A stretch of DNA of 64,000 nucleotides. Origin: Pomacea canaliculata. Taxonomy: Eukaryota; Mollusca; Gastropoda; Architaenioglossa; Ampullariidae. The notes below the pieces were generated by a model, which did no database searches, had not been told where the DNA came from, and was given only the letters and a program-made list of their open reading frames with translations. The stretch is from NCBI RefSeq assembly GCF_003073045.1, contig NC_037598.1:8091842-8155841 (forward strand). The letters are read 5' to 3'. Position 1 is the stretch's first letter. Each line of letters begins with the position of its first letter. A program made the position numbers and the translations under genes. This document shows, in pieces, positions 52,721 through 63,498 of the stretch.

Positions 52721-55700
52721 ATGGACACCGATCAACCACCAGCAGGCGAAGAAGAGTCCGGGGTGCCAACATCGCTGAGCAAAAAGGAACTCCTTGAGTT
52801 CTGGCTTCAGACGATCCAGCATTTCTACCCAGATCGGCAGGGACGAGCTTACTTCGTGCCTCCTGTGTTCTTCAAGCGAGTTCGTTATGAAGAAAAAAAC
52901 GTGGCTGAACAGAGGGTCCTTGTTCCCTTGTCGCCTTCCGAAGAGCCACCCGTCCCTTGTAAAGACAGCAGTCAGGCTTTGCAATTAGGTCCCCTACCCA
53001 CGTCGCCGGATTGCAGACAAGACTGTTTCCATAACATCCCCGAGGACACCACCCCGACAGCTGGCAGGGTGTGGTCGGGAATGTCAGAGCAGGTCCACCC
53101 GTCTTTGCTAAAAGTGAGCAGCTCCGACATGCGAAGTGACAATGCTCAAGAGCAGGTTCTGGATTGTCTGAAGAATTTTTTTGAAAAACAGCCGGGTGTT
53201 TTCGTCATATCGGAGCTCAACTTTCAAGATTACCTGGGCGAAAAGAGCTATGTAGAATCTGTTAGAGCAATAGAGCACCTTCGTTTTCCACGGCCGCAAG
53301 ACAAGAAATACATGAGAAAGGGTGATTTTGACATTCTGGTGATTCACCGTGACCTCGGAATGCTAGCCGGCGAGATCAAGTCCGTGGGGTCATGGAGGTC
53401 AGGAGATCAAGGAGATGACGACGTGATCCATAAAGTCGAGAAAGCCGCTGAGCAGATCATAAAATCCAAGAATGTGGTGAATCACCTTATGAGTGACCTG
53501 GAGTCGAAGCCGCCCCTCAGAATGACCTTGATTCTACCCAGTGTTAAAAGGTGTCGTCTGCAAGAAATTCTTGGAAGGAAAGAAAACCAGAAGACGTTAA
53601 AGGTAAGAAGGTAACATATTATTACTACTATTCTACTATTGATGATGATGACGACGCCGACGAGGACGACGACGATGATGATGATGACGACGACGACGAC
53701 GATGATGATCTAAAAATGGGTTGCAGGCACTGTGCAAAGGTCTGGGCTTGGAAACATCGAACGCAGATAGGGCTGTAGAGATGTGCCTGTGCGAAGAAGA
53801 AATACAGGAGACTGACCTCTCGCTACAAATGGACAGGATGCGACAATGGTGGGATCGCCGAATGCCAGCCAGTAGCGACTATTGTTTGAAAGAATCTCTG
53901 TACGACAACCTCCTGGCAAGGTGATCGAAGACGTTGCAACTGCAGACTTTTTCGTTTTTGAGAGCAAGAGAGAAAGAGAGATTCCTGCAAGTGATGTCAA
54001 TGATTCCCTTGCTGTAACGCATTGCTAATTATCTAATTTATAATGTAATCTAACAAGTCTTAATTCCTTGTTTTGAATGTGTCCCCCTTTTAAAGCACGA
54101 TTGTCCGTAAAATAAACATTACAGTTCTCGGCCATTCACTAACCTGCTGACACGCACTCACGCACGCTCACAGTGGGACAGAGGAGTAAATAGGTTTCAG
54201 AGGTGTACAGTCCTATCACAGGTTTTGCGGACCCGCCACAACAGTTTTTGTCCGCTGTATAACACGGCCTCGTCTTGAGATTCGAACTCTGGGTCAAGTC
54301 GTCTCGGAACTCGGCGAGCGCCTGGCATGCCTGGTTCTCACCTACCGCCAACTGGAGCTGCTGTCTTCCAGAGATCCCCTTGTTCTGCTGACGGGGCCAC
54401 CCGGAACGGGCAAGACGGTGGTGCTGACGCTTCGCGGCTTGCAGTGGCTACAGGAGGGTCACACGGTGCACGTGGTCAGCACGCGCCCTGAAAGTTTTAG
54501 CATATCCAAACTTATTTTTCAGCAGCTGCAGCGGTCTTGCCAGGAAGCCTCAACAACTGCAACAACCCGCGTCATGCTCCACGACCTGGACTTTCGTAGA
54601 AAGAGCGACAGGGAGGCGGTCGTGAAGACGCTGGAGGGAAAGGCTGAGAACGATCATCTCTACATCATATCTGACGAATACGGCGGCAATGAAAGGTCTG
54701 GCAACAGTTTATTACATTAAAGTCATACTAGAGTCATTCATGAACTTGAGCACAAAATGATGGTAGTGTATATAGACTAAAGCAAATATTTTGTAACTTC
54801 TTTAGTCCCCATCTATTTTCCTCTCACTATCAATCCATTTCTCCATCTGCCTCAAAGATACCCCTCATGATCATCTCTAACTTCACGAAAGCAATGATGT
54901 GACTGTGCTGGTCACTCTTCGTGTGAGGGCGACAGCTTACAACTTATCTGTAATCTCTCTTTCTACTGCACAGCGACATGGCAAGCTGTTATCAGTTCTT
55001 CCTGAAAGAATTACACAAGCGGGTCCCTCATCTCCATTTCTGGGCAGCGGTCCTCAGACGTGCCAGCAGATCAAAAGTACTGAAAGTGGGAAAGCTAACT
55101 GAGCCCCTGAGATCAAGCCCAGTTGTACAACGAGAGGTCCAGCGGGGCTTTAGAAATCTGAGGGACGTGTACCCTTATTCTCGTGAAGGTGTACCCTCGC
55201 CGTGGGACGGACCAGAGGTCATACGTCTGCGACACGAGGGCAAAAGTCACCAGGGTCGCTGGCCCACTGAATGCAGGCAGTGTGGTCGAGACATCGGCGA
55301 GAAACTCCGAGAACTGGGTGTGGGTGCCAAGGGTATGTAATTATGTAAGATACAGGTGTTGCTGAGTTTGGTATCGTATCAAGACGTACTTACGAGCTTG
55401 GCTTCAGTGCCATCCATATTCAGATATTTAGGTTTATATGAGTATGTTCTTGTTTTCTCTCTCTATTGACAAAGATTTTAATCAGTAATTGTTAAAAGAA
55501 AATTATATGTCTTCAGCAATGAAAAGCTAATCTCATCCTCACAGAGGCCTGGCCAACTTCAGCGGTCCCAAACATGGTCACGCAAGGGCCCCGTCCCCAC
55601 AGCAGCACAGCCTCTACCATGCATCCCGTCAACGAGAACATCGACCATCTTGCGGCTGACGCCACGAACACCAGCAGTACTGCGGTCAAGGATCTAGAAG

Positions 55701-56176
55701 CTCCGACAACACCAAGGTTGGCAACAACGGCAACTCCCACAACACCTGAGACTCCTGCGAAAGTAAAGGTCGTCAGGAGACCCGAGCCATTAAACTTTCG
55801 AGACGTCTTCGTTTTGACGAACACTTCCGATCTGCAAGACGACCCAGAATCAGGTCACGTGAATGACGTAGTAGTGGGCATGCGCGAGGCGGGCATGGAG
55901 GTGCGCGTGGTGCGGAGCAAGACTAAGGACCCGGATGGCTGGAAGCGTGATGTCGAAGACACGGCCACCGCCGTCACTGATATGGTGACGTTCTCACACA
56001 TGGGTGACGTGTCGGGTCTGGAGAGGAAGGTGGTGGTGTGGCTGCCGGGGCTGCCAGAGGGCGTGGAAGATGAAGCATCGGTCAGAAAGCAGGAAGACAT
56101 GGGCTGCTTGTACGCCGTCTCGCGCTGTAGCGTCCAGGCCATCATGGTGGACGTGCTTCCGGAGACGCCCACGTGA
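52721..56176 (+). CDS. Nuclease-helicase fusion protein, copy A (unnamed family)
   Basis: Five coding exons: 52721-53602, 53727-53920, 54222-54695, 54974-55332, 55545-56176. Sum 2541 nt (846 aa), phases consistent. Residues 18-66 hold an unassigned block (KKELLEFWLQTIQHFYPD, VPPVFFKRV). Residues 140-225 look like a PD-(D/E)XK/NERD-type nuclease: helix AQEQVLDCLKNFF, strand GDFDILVIH (Asp204), GEIKSVG (Glu218, Lys220). An SF1-type helicase follows: Walker A GPPGTGKT (417-424), Walker B SDEYG (Asp510, Glu511), motif IV-like LRSSPVVQREVQ, a His/Cys knuckle H-x4-H-x7-C-x2-C, motif V-like SHMGDVSGLE (from 787) and motif VI-like YAVSRC (Arg830). Pro/Thr-rich linker before the last motifs. No signal peptide or membrane segment. 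Exons 3 and 5 are much more GC-rich than neighbouring genes. Function unknown; nucleic-acid cleavage or defence is a guess. Confidence 0.8.
53636..53709 (+). repeat. GAY trinucleotide microsatellite
   Basis: (GATGAC)-type repeat of about 74 bp in intron 1 of copy A, just after the donor and before the exon 2 acceptor. Read through, it would encode poly-Asp, but it lies in a different frame from the protein. Copy B lacks it. Confidence 0.9.
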
Positions 56177-57639
56177 CAGGTCGACGTGGTTCCAGATGTA
56201 ACAAGTCAACGTTCCTTTTGATGATAGGTTGTTCTTTAAGAAGGTTGGCTCGTTGTTAGTTTTACGCCGTGACAGCAACTAAAGCTATATCCGGCGAGAG
56301 AAAGTCATTACATTTAAAGGGTGGTTCTTTTGAAGTCGACCTGACTTCTGATTGACGAAGAACTTGACCTGCTTTCTAACACACGTTGAAGTATTCGTGT
56401 TTTCTGGTGCACCTAATTCAAAGAAGTCAGCGTATTGCCTCGTGTCATCATGATTTCTGGAGATACACTTATTTAAGCAAAGTAGTGAAAGGGAAAAGTA
56501 CAAATTTATGTCTGTAGACGAATGTACTGTAAATATTTAGATGAAATTATCTGTTGTCGAATAACTGTTTTGTAAAAAAAAAAAAGAGGTAGCAGCTGAG
56601 GATAAACTTCTGATTGTACTGGTCTCTTAATTTTATCTTGTTGTGTTTTTTTAGACTTATTTGTGATGATGATAATAATCATCATATGAGATAATTGTAC
56701 GTTTCTAATTAAAAATATAATGGTTGTTGTGGTATGATCGTGCTGCATTTCAAAGCCTTTTAGGGTCTTATAGGCAGTAGTGTTATAGGAAGTAGTGTGC
56801 CGTTTGCATTAAAATAAATTTAGTTATCCCCTCCTTAATTCTTTTATTCTCTCTTACCCAACTCATTTTCGCCCTCAAGTTCTTTTTCTTGACATCCTAT
56901 TTTAAAATTTAATATTTTTTATTTTTTGTTGATGGTGATTGATCAATAAAGCCAGTGGTAATTCCTTAAAGTGTTTATATTTATTTTGCGGACGGCCCAA
57001 TTAAATGCCATAGGTAGTCAGCAGTTGCATCGTACTTTGAGAAGTATATATTTAACCGTGGCGACATTTTCAAACTTTTCAGGGTGTTTCATTCCATGCT
57101 GTGTCTCCTAATGTACTCAGTGCAGCTGAGATGTCGCACTAGCAGTTTTCCCACACAACGACACACATTCTTACCTACACTCATTGCACTCTTACACACA
57201 TAACACACACACACGTTCATGCTTACACATACACTAACACATAAATAAACTAAACATGCAAACACACAAGCAGACACTCGTTTACACACGAACACACAAC
57301 CACATTCACTTATACATGTATACATATATCATATGTTTACATGGACACACAGAAGCTCTCTCAAACACTTCAATACGATCCCCTCTCTCTAACCCCAACA
57401 TACATTTTATTTTTAAGAGGACTGTACCTGTCGCTCCAGATGAAACCGGTTTTTATAGCAGTCGATGAGAGCATTCCGTGGCACTATAAATACATCTAAC
57501 GGAAAATCCAAGAATCCTCTTCATTCAGCAGAGCAGCACGGTTTGCTTTCAAAACTAATTTACAACTGACTCTGTGATTACTAGAAGCGTAATGTATACG
57601 TGGCAAGTGACAGGTGTTTTCTGTACATAGTGGATCGAT
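56177..57639. other. Copy A 3' UTR and intergenic region
   Basis: No gene recognised. Plus-strand AATAAA candidates near 56812 and 56943 could end copy A. A CA-rich low-complexity tract (aca/cac with cacacac runs) spans about 57180-57310; open frames across it are simple-repeat artefacts. Confidence 0.4.
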
Positions 57640-57841
57640 TCACGGACATGTATAGGTGGACTGCTGTCTGTCTGCCGAGACCAACGCTTAGCCACTTGCG
57701 AAGTCGATCTCCGCTGTTAGTCTCGGCGAGCCTTAACAAAGACTATGACTAAACCGGAAGCTTTGAAGTCTCATGCCTCGTTTAAGTTAACTAGACAAAA
57801 TCGTCTGCCAGCAGTCCAGTAATACAAGTTCGTGGATCGAT
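57633..57841. mobile_element. TIR MITE, family X, copy 2 (with 7-bp target duplication)
   Basis: Element 57640-57834 (195 bp) between the two paralogues, flanked by gatcgat at 57633-57639 and 57835-57841. The TIRs read cacggacatgtataggtgga (left) and cacgaacttgtattactgga (right, reverse-complemented), both continuing ctgctg. Its interior matches the element at 7086-7336 (gctgttagtctcgg, gagccttaacaaaga, tcatgcctcgttt, aaaatcgtctgccagcag) but lacks that copy's internal duplication. Confidence 0.88.
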
Positions 57842-58729
57842 CAGTGGGTAACTGTCGTCACGCTACCCGAAAGTAGATCGAAAGAGGAGGGGAGATAAGA
57901 GAGTACCTCTGTGTGTGCACGCGCGTGCATGTAAACAAAAGTAACAAAAGTATGCCCAGTAACACAGACAAATCAACAAGACTTTGCATGCGCTGACCAG
58001 TTCAAAGCCCTACCTGCAAGTGCAAACAAACTTAATTTCCGGTAGTAAATAACACTGGTAACAGTTTAGACAGGAGAAGACTACTCCTTTCAGTGCCAAC
58101 GCGAGAAACAGAACAAAGCGTACAAACAAACCTACACCATCTATACCAAAAGCAGCTTCCTCTTTAAAGACATATCCATAGCTAAGTGTTAGTTGTCAAT
58201 GATCCCTGATCCCGTTACTGTAATGCATTATTGTTACTTGCGTGATTGTTATGGCGCTGGAAGCTATTTATAGCGCTGATGAAAACCCACGCGGAGCAAC
58301 ACAAAGGTAGAAACACGTAAACAAAAAGATCTTTGACGGGCTGTGGTCGACTTTGGAACTGATACGACGAGAAAAGGTCATTAACGGACAATTACTCTCC
58401 GTCATCAGCCTGAAAGTCAGTGAAGCTATGAAGGTGTGATATATTGCAATGTGTTGGTCTGTATGATTCATTTCTTTCTATAATTAGCAACTGAAATTCC
58501 CCGAAGCGCTGCCATCAAAGCTGACAAAGGGACGACACGGTGAGTCAAGGTGCTCCACCATTGTCTGCACGTTTATTTATATACACCTTCACCACCAACA
58601 AAATGGTCTCGATGGAAAACAAAGCTGTGTGATAATAGCTTATAGCTTTTCGATTTTATTTTATTTTTTTTTTTTATTTATTTTTTTTTTTTGCCATTAG
58701 ATGAGAGCTCGAATCGATATATGCTCAGG
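57842..58729. other. Intergenic region upstream of copy B
   Basis: About 890 bp with no supported gene on either strand. It contains a long T-rich tract at about 58655-58693. It probably holds the promoter of copy B. Confidence 0.35.
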
Positions 58730-58833
58730 ATTCTCATGTAGTTCGTAGACCAAAGTTTCGACTTCACTCTTGTCTAATGTAAATGCCGTGTGCACAAAGG
58801 CCTGTGTATGTGCATTTCTGCTGAATTTATGAG
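58730..58833 (+). other. Probable 5' noncoding exon of copy B
   Basis: Ends in tttatgag|gtaagt at 58833 and aligns with the copy A segment ending at 52413 (shared cgtgtgcacaaag and tctgctgaat stretches). The upstream limit is not defined. Confidence 0.5.
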
Positions 58834-60597
58834 GTAAGTGCAGAAACGATCGAGACCACAGGACGCTAGTAAAAAAATGTTCACTCACAGTAGACGACAG
58901 TAAGACATGATGTGTCCTTGTTGCACGTGCTGCGAAATAAGCGCCGACATCTGCTGAGCTCATTGACCCCACCCTCAACCCGTAACAAAGCTGTTTAAAT
59001 TTGTTTTCGTTCTTATGTGCGAATAATTAAAGCTGATTTTAATATGCAATTATAACTGAAACGCTGTAGGTAATCTAGGTGAAAGTTTAAACATGATTCA
59101 AATGAACTTAATAACAATGATTATTCTTTATTAACGAGACGCAAAATAAGCAAGAAAATACTTTTTTATTTAGCCCTCACCCTTTACGTGGAAAGAATAA
59201 ACTAAGTACGATGGAAAGTGAACGACCACCTGCAAAAGAAGAAGAGTCAGGGGAGCCAGCATCGCTGAGCAAAAAGGAACTCCGTGAGTTCTGGCGACAG
59301 ACGATCCAGCGTTTCTACCCAGATCGCCATACGCGGCCTTACTGCGTGCCTCCTGTCTTCTTCAAGCGAGTTCCTTATGAAATGAAAAATGTGGCTGAAC
59401 AGCGGGTTCTCGTACCTCTTTCATCTTACAACGGGCTTCACGTTCCCGTTGAAGGCGACTGTCAGTCTCTAGAGCCACACCCCTTTTCAGGGAGCATACC
59501 TATGGACCGTGGCGGGGACACCACCCCGACAGCTGGCAGAGTGTGGTCCGGGATGTCGGATCAGGCCGAGCCGTCCTTGCTGAGAGCTCACGACTCCGAC
59601 ATGCGAAGTGAGGATGCACAGGAGCAGGTTTTGCGATGTCTGATGGAATTCTTCTCCAGCGGCGATCAGACTAGTCGTTCCAACACTTCTGGAACTGAGG
59701 AACATAAAGCTTGCTTGATCCTGTCGGAACTCGATTTCCTCGACTACTTGAACGAGGAGCACTACGCGGCGGCTGCTCAAGTCAACGAAGAGATGCGGTT
59801 TCCACGGGCGCGTGACAAGAAGCACTTCAGAAACGGACGAGGGGGAGATTTCGATGTTTTGGTGATTCACCGCCACCGTGGAATACTAGCCGGCGAAATC
59901 AAGTCCGTGGGGTCTTGGAGCGGAGGGGGGCAAGATGAAGACGATGACAAGGCCAAGAAAGATAGACGAGAGAGCGACGTGATCAATAAAGTCCAGAAAG
60001 CGGCCGAGCAGATGAAAAAGTCCGAGAACCTGTTGAATCACCTTCTGAGTGACCTGGAGTTCAAGCCGCCTATAAAAATGACCATGATTCTGCCCAGCGT
60101 TAAAAGGTGTCGTCTGCTGGAGATTCTGGAAAAAGAGGAAAATAAGAAGACACTGAAGGTGAGTTACCAGTTCACAAAATGTTAACAGAGTTAGGAGAGC
60201 AATAGTTGAACAAGTTTCTTGCTTTAGCTATTTCTGATCGTAGTTGGTGGTGATGGGAGTTCAGTCGCTTTGTGTTTTCACTGTCTTGCTCTGTGTAATG
60301 CAGACAAGCTTGTAGAAGTCTGGAAGTAGTCGTGATTTGAAATGAAAATTATTGGCAGGCGCTGTGCAAAGGCCTGGGTTTGAATCCCGCCTCTGCAAAA
60401 CGTGCTGTGGAGCTCTGTCTGTGTGAAGACGAGATGAAGGAGACCACAACTTCCTTGCGAATGGACAGGATGTGTAAGTGGTGGGATCTCCGAATGCCAG
60501 GCGGGAACAACTGTTCTTTAGGAGAATCTCAGTACGACGAGATATTTGCAAGGTGAGCCAATCTAATGGCTCTAATACTCCACTTTCTGGATGTCAT

Positions 60598-60770
60598 ATA
60601 TGTTGGTAGGGCTTATTGTCGGTAGTTTTCTCTGGTACTCCGATTTCCTCCACCCTGTGTGTGTGTGAGTTTGAATGAATGTAAAGTAAATTGGATTCCT
60701 TGCCTAACGTGTGTGGCTGTGTAAGCGCTTTAAATTATCTGAAAAATGCGCTGTATAATAGATTTTTTTA
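60598..60770 (+). repeat. SINE family 1, 3' part
   Basis: In intron 2 of copy B. The stretch gggcttattgtcggtagttt, ctccaccctgtgtgtgtgtg and the tail aagcgctttaaa...gaaaaatgcgctgtataata correspond to the body and tail of the element at 298-640. The tRNA-like head is absent (5'-truncated). Confidence 0.6.
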
Positions 60771-62179
60771 ATCATTCATTACTCATTACTCACTATGTCT
60801 TTCATAAGTTATGAAAGCAGACACAGAAACAACAGTACAGCCAGAGAGGGCTGTAAGAATATCTCTGACGTGTACAGTCCTATCGCAGGTTTTGCGGACC
60901 CGCCACAACCGTTTTTGTCCGCTGTATAACGCGGCCTCGTCTTGAGATTCGAACTCTGGGTCAAGCCGTCTCGGAACTCGGCGAGCGCCTGACCTCCCTG
61001 GTTCTCACCTACCGCCAGTTGGAGCTGCTGTCTTCCAGAGATCCCCTTGTTTTGCTGACGGGGCCACCCGGCACGGGCAAGACGGTGGTGCTGACGCTTC
61101 GCGGCTTGCAGTGGCTACAGGAGGGTCACACGGTGCACGTGGTCAGCACGCGCCCGGCCAACTACGGCGTCTCACGCCTCATTTGTAACCATCTGCAACG
61201 GTCGTTCCACCCGACTCACCCTGAGTCCCATGGCGGGTCATCCGCTGCAATAGATCGCGTCGTGCCGCATTTTCTGGACTTCTATGAGGCCACCAACATG
61301 AGGGCGATCGTGAAGACGCTGGAGGAAAAAGCTGAGAACGGCCATCTTCACATCATCGTCGCTGACGAATACGGCAGTGGTGACGGGTACAGCTCATGTT
61401 TTTAGTTTATTCGATTGTTCAGTTAGTAAGTCGGTTTATCAAACAATGACAAAAATATCTTTCTTTTGTCTTTTACAAAAGTGATGTATATTGCTAGTAC
61501 CTTTTTTCTCCTTGCGCTTTGTTCCTTACCAGAAACAGGAGTATAGACAAAATAATTGTACGTACATGCAAAACCGCGATATAACAACCTACACTGTGAG
61601 ATCGAGAATAGTCAACACTAGAATGAAAAGTTATATGTAAGCGCATTGCAATCAAAGAGAATCCTAATATGTTTTCTTTCTTGAGCAGAGACAAGGCAAA
61701 ACGTTATCGTGTCTTCGTCGAAGAGTTGAAGGAGCGGGTTCCTTCATCTCCATTTCTGGTCAGCAGTTCTAAGGCGAGGCTGGCATGAGGCAAACCCGAT
61801 ATTGAAAGAAGAAATGATAACAGACCCTCTGAGGTCCTCCCCACTGGTGCAGAAAGAGGTCCAGAAAGGTTTCAGTGGCTTGAAAGATGTGTACCCTTAC
61901 TCCAGCGCGGGTGTACCGTCACCATGCGACGGACCAATGTCATACATCTGCGACATGGGGGCGAAGGTCACCAGGGCACTTGGCCCACCGACTGCAGGCA
62001 GTGTGGGCGAAACATCGGCGACAAACTCCGAGAACTTGGAGTGGGTGTTGCGGGTATGTCAGCGACTAGCAAGTTTATGTCTGTATGTCCTACCCAAATT
62101 CTATTCTCCGTCAGCATTTTTCTATAGTTGCTAATTTTCTAAGCAAGGAGACAGTCGCACAGCCGTTAAAGAGTGAGAC

Positions 62180-62345
62180 TGCACTCAGGGCCAGTCCATA
62201 TTCTGTACCTTCATTACTCTTCCCAACCTTCCCAGGGAGCAGGTACCCGTTCCACAGTTTGGTCAGCTTGTCATGGGCTATCAAAGCGGCTAGTGGACAC
62301 GCCTTAGCTCGAAAGTCTCTGCTCTAGCTACTAAGCTATCCTCTT
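62180..62345 (-). repeat. tRNA-related SINE, family 2, copy 3
   Basis: In intron 4 of copy B. On the minus strand it starts with a tRNA-like head: A-box atagcttagtagctagagca and a B-box-like cgagctaagg. The body aacgggtacctgctccctgg, gaaggttgggaag and the core ggactggccctgag follow. The core and gggtacc body link it to the copies at 23285 and 49400. Confidence 0.7.
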
Positions 62346-63006
62346 TCATGTTGTCAAGGGAAATAAAAAGTTGTTTAGAGTTTGTTATCTCCCCTGGCTC
62401 ACATTTGAAGAGACTCTGCATAATTGTTGGGTTCTGTAAGTTTTTTTTTTTTTTAAAGTCATCATCAGTCAGGCTCTAAATTTCATAACAACAGCAAAGC
62501 ACTGAAAAATATTCAGAACTGTGAAATCATTTAAGACAATCTAAATACAAAAATTGCCCTATAATACTTTTGTAGCATTAACAAAGTCACTTGTCTAGTC
62601 GGTGGCTAATTATCTGACCGGCATATTAACTGTTTTCAAGCAAGTTTTTTATACGTTAATAACATACTTTATATCACTTTCATTATTCTCATAGTTCTTA
62701 TATTGTGAAAAGTGAACAAGATTAAATACTTTTTGCAAGTACTCTAGTGTGTTGTAAAATATTGCCTCAAACTTTCATGTCGTTCTTTATTGTATTGACA
62801 CACAGAGGGAAACGCATGTTCTTTGATCCTAACAGAAAAAAACTGGCCGACGTCTGGCCTTCCAAGACCTAGTACCATGGCTAGTGTTGCGACGCCAGCA
62901 CCATGTCCATCGCAACCCTGCGAGTCGAACCCTGTCGTCAGAGACAGCGACGGTGACCACCCTGATGACGATGTCACGAGCTGCACCACAGCTGGAGACT
63001 TGACAT

Positions 63007-63033
63007 CAGCAGCAGCAGCAGCAGCAGCACTTT
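63007..63033 (+). repeat. AGC trinucleotide repeat
   Basis: About eight AGC units inside exon 5 of copy B, poly-Ala in one frame and followed at once by a stop. Copy A has no such run at the matching place (it has a Thr/Pro-rich stretch). Confidence 0.85.
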
Positions 63034-63498
63034 AGCGGCAGCAGCGACTCCCACGACAACACCAGCGACGCCCTCGAGAGGAAAGTCCATCAGGCGGACC
63101 CGAACCGTTAGACTTTCGTGACGTCTTCGTGTTGACAAACAGCCATGACGTGAAAGACGACCCAGAGTCAGGTCACGTGAATGAAGTAGTCTTGGGCATG
63201 CGCGAGGTGGGAATGGAGGTGCGCGTGGTGAGGAGCATGGCGAAGGACCGGATGGCTGGAGAGTGATGTCGAAGACACGGCCACCGCCGTCACGGATAAG
63301 GTGACGTTCTCACACATGGGTGACGTGTCGGGTATGGAGAGGAAGGTGGTGGTGTGGCTGCCGAGTCTGAGGGAGGGCATGGATACCGACAAGTTTCCAT
63401 TGGATGACATGGGCTGCTTGTACGCCATCTCGCGCTGTGTCGTCCAGGCCATCGTGGTTGATGTGACACGGGCGTCCCCACCTCGTAATTCGACATAG

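Larger units (their letters stand above)
59211..63498 (+). pseudogene. Nuclease-helicase fusion protein, copy B, broken in its second half
   Basis: Exons homologous to copy A: 59211-60158, 60359-60552, 60889-61386, 61689 to about 62054, 62836-63498. The first three are open with the same phases and give about 546 codons. They hold the N-terminal block, the nuclease core (GDFDVLVIH with Asp215; GEIKSVG with Glu229 and Lys231), Walker A GPPGTGKT and Walker B VADEYG. Exon 4 shifts frame against copy A near 61735 and meets TGA at 61786-61788, so the natural product would be about 579 aa: nuclease plus the N-terminal P-loop half. A second shift near 61930 and more in exon 5 (an AGC repeat then TAG near 63034, later shifts) remove the downstream helicase motifs from frame, although SHMGDVSGME and YAISRC are still legible. 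Either a decaying pseudogene, a functional truncated form, or partly an assembly-indel artefact. Confidence 0.75.

Noticed and set aside
53551-53778. Frame with a poly-Asp run
   Set aside because: Out of frame with copy A exons 1 and 2; it is the intronic GAY microsatellite.
57089-57468. Cys/Val-rich and Thr/His-rich open frames
   Set aside because: Generated by a CA/GT low-complexity tract; no gene features.
60359-60400. tRNA B-box-like gggtttgaatcccgcc in exon 2 of copy B
   Set aside because: It is coding sequence aligned codon by codon with copy A, and no A-box or cloverleaf surrounds it.
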